Positions 62,136-64,000 of a DNA stretch of 64,000 bases are shown here, in pieces. The notes under the pieces were generated by a model that saw only the letters and a program-made list of their open reading frames with translations, was not told the DNA's origin and did no database searches. This DNA comes from Procambarus clarkii (Eukaryota; Arthropoda; Malacostraca; Decapoda; Cambaridae): contig NC_091209.1 of NCBI RefSeq assembly GCF_040958095.1, positions 4,239,232 to 4,303,231 of the forward strand, written 5' to 3'. Made by a program: the position numbers and the translations under genes. How positions within the stretch are numbered: the stretch's first letter is position 1; each line of letters starts with the position of its first letter.

Positions 62136-64000
62136 CCCCCCTCCCCGCTCAGCTCGTTGTTGCCGTGAGGGGGGCTTAGTGGACGGCTGCCGGAGTGTGA
62201 TGCTCCTTGGGACAGTCCTCTGTCCTTTTCTAGCCTTGTGCTCCTGCTGCCGTCCTCTCCAATTATGCTGAGCACCTTTTCCTTTTCCTTCTGTTTCGCT
62301 TTTCTCCCCCTCTTCTCTTATCTGCTTGCCGTTTCCTGCCAACCTTTTGCTTGTTCTTTCTTCTATTTTGACGCCCGGGTGCTTGAGGAGGCATACTCTT
62401 GCACTCGTAGAACTGTAGTACCCGACGTCGAGAGCGAGGGGAACCTTTTATTGTCAATCCCCCTTTCGTCACTGAACCCGATCTCGACGGACTGTCGGTT
62501 CTTAAGGTGGCGTTTGTGGGGCGTATACTCACGACGTACCCCTAGGAGGCCCCGGCATGATCGGCGATAGCTTCTTGTTGGGTGTCCTGCCTCTAATTGT
62601 GGCTCCATGGTGGGTGTGGGGGCACATTCGTGAATGAATATTCCTTTTCGTAGTGATGATAACCCCTGTTTCGACTGTTTCTGCTTTACCTTCTCAGGCT
62701 CGTGGGGTGGGCGACCAAGCCCCCGAGTCGGTCCGTTTTGGAAGACCGGCCTCTGTAGCCTCCGCTGCATTGGGCCCCGACCTTGCTCCTCCTTTGGCCT
62801 CTCTGACTCCTTCCCCTGGCTCCCCTCCCTCCTCTGTGGTTGGGTCGAGCCCCAAGCCCCCAGTGGTGACTATCTCGTCCCCTGGCGCGGCTCCATCTCT
62901 AGTTGTAACTACTGCGCCTTTTAACCCCTCTCTCTCTGGGGGTTCTCACTGCCGTCCTCGTCACGGCCGCCCTAGCTCGATTCCTTCCAGTTCTGCTACC
63001 TATCAAGCCTTGTTTGGTCCCTCTTTGTGGGCCAAATATTTTGATCTCCTCCCTCTTGATTCTGCGCCTCCTGACGATTTCTCCCTCCATCGACATCTCG
63101 TTGATTCCGTGGATGCCTCCGTTACTTTCAACCCCACTCGTCTCGGTACACGTGTCGTTGCTGCTCCTTCTCAGGATGCTGCTTCCCGCTTGGCTGCCTT
63201 ATCCTGCCTTGGCGAGACCCCTGTTCGGGTCTCGAAGAACACTCAGTTGAATGCCAGTGTTGGCACTATTCTGCTCCCGCCCCATGTTGCGACCGGTGTT
63301 CGGGACCTGCGCGACTGCCACGACGATATTCGACATATCCTTGCTGCCCAGGGCCATTCTATTCTCCAGGTGGACACGTTTACTCATTCCCCTCGTGGTA
63401 GTCGCCGTCAACCCCTCCGGGTTGTGAAGATTACCTTTGATGGTAGAACCCTTCCACCCTCTGTCATTCTTGCTGGTGCCAGGTGCTCTGTCCAGAAGTA
63501 CATTCCTTCTCCTCGGCTCTGTAACAAGTGCTAGAGGTTTGGGCATGGTGCCCTCCGCTGCTCCGGGACTGACTGTCTCTGTCCTTTGTGTGGTGGCGCA
63601 GGTCACTCTAAGTCGGAGTGCACTTCTCCCCAGGCTCGTTGCCGCAACTGCGGTGAGGCCCATCCTACCTTCTGTGCGTGTGTCCATTACAAGCTTGAGG
63701 CAGCCGTCCTCAACTTGAAGCACCGGGAGCGTTTATCTTTTCCTGAGGCGAGACGCCAGGTTCGCCGGCTCCCGCCTTATGCTAATATCTCTAATGCTCG
63801 CATGTTGCGCTCTTCCTCTCCTCGTCCTTCCCACCTTCCTCAGACTCAAAACCGTTTCCGGCCCTTGGACCCTGATACACCCACTGCCCCCTCCTCCGTT
63901 CCTTTGAGTTCTCTCCTGAAGTAACCACCTCCTGGTCCTCTGTCTGGGGTTCCCCTTCTTTCTACCCGGTCTGTCTTGTCTCCTGTGTCTTCTTCCTCGT
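62136..64000 (+). mobile_element. I-like LINE, 5' UTR and ORF1, runs off window
   Basis: A C/T-rich leader (62136-62652) precedes ORF1 (62653-63924). The sharp composition change from AT-rich flank to GC-rich leader at about 62136 suggests the element's 5' end. ORF2 would follow beyond 64000. Confidence 0.75.
62653..63924 (+). pseudogene. LINE ORF1 (Gag-like, zinc knuckles) with one nonsense codon
   Basis: A frame of 423 codons interrupted once by TAG at 63532-63534. The N-terminal third is rich in Pro, Ser and Ala. The middle (about residues 115-270) looks like a folded RNA-binding-type region. The C-terminal part has CNKC*RFGHGALRC, then CPLCGGAGHSKSEC and CRNCGEAHPTFCAC, i.e. three consecutive CCHC-like knuckles. 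The stop falls inside the first knuckle, where a Trp (TGG) is the expected residue, so a single G-to-A change explains it. ORF1 proteins of this kind bind the element's RNA. Confidence 0.87.

Overview
This is eukaryotic, arthropod DNA. The evidence is spliced alpha-amylase exons with GT/AG borders, very long (TA)n microsatellites, arrays of the arthropod telomere pentamer TTAGG used as dispersed repeats, tRNA-derived SINEs, and many broken retrotransposons. The repeat mix (Penelope, I-like and Jockey/CR1-like LINEs, Gypsy, BEL/Pao, R2-like LINE) suits a decapod crustacean best; that assignment is an inference. The only host-gene sequence I recognise is alpha-amylase.

The main structure is a giant inverted repeat. 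Positions 1-26355 reappear reverse-complemented at 26359-52282, around a 3-nt spacer (26356-26358) with a GC-rich hairpin at the centre. The left arm runs off the window edge. Each arm holds, from outside to centre: a LINE 3' scrap, a 27-bp minisatellite, amylase exon A, a (TA)n block with TTAGG-bearing fold-back elements, an R2-like LINE, a Penelope 3' scrap, a BEL/Pao protease ORF, a Penelope element beside an inverted partial copy, a Gypsy element with a LINE nested in its gag, amylase exon B, an I-like LINE carrying a 204-bp ribozyme-like insertion, a tRNA SINE, and a Jockey/CR1-like LINE cut off at the centre. The two amylase copies converge, and neither shows exons beyond exon B.

The arms are not identical. 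They differ by single-base indels (many in homopolymers), substitutions and structural changes: a 749-bp deletion, a roughly 110-bp segment, different fold-back element numbers, a SINE tandem array on the left only, and minisatellite copy number. A plain read-through of one molecule's two strands would not produce the structural differences. The alternatives are a real diverged palindrome or an inverted join of two haplotypes.

From 52.3 to 64 kb the window is single-copy in context: LINE fragments, six tandem-repeat arrays (24, 50, 27, 42 and about 30 bp units plus a degenerate one), a 500-N gap (58780-59279), an AT-rich stretch with a tRNA-derived SINE, and the 5' UTR and ORF1 of an I-like LINE that runs off the right edge.

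The most interesting signals are the palindrome, the fold-back element carrying opposed telomere-type repeats, and a set of hammerhead-ribozyme-like cores. Two of the three ribozyme families share a paired change at the positions that base-pair in the hammerhead core (C3-G8 to U3-A8).
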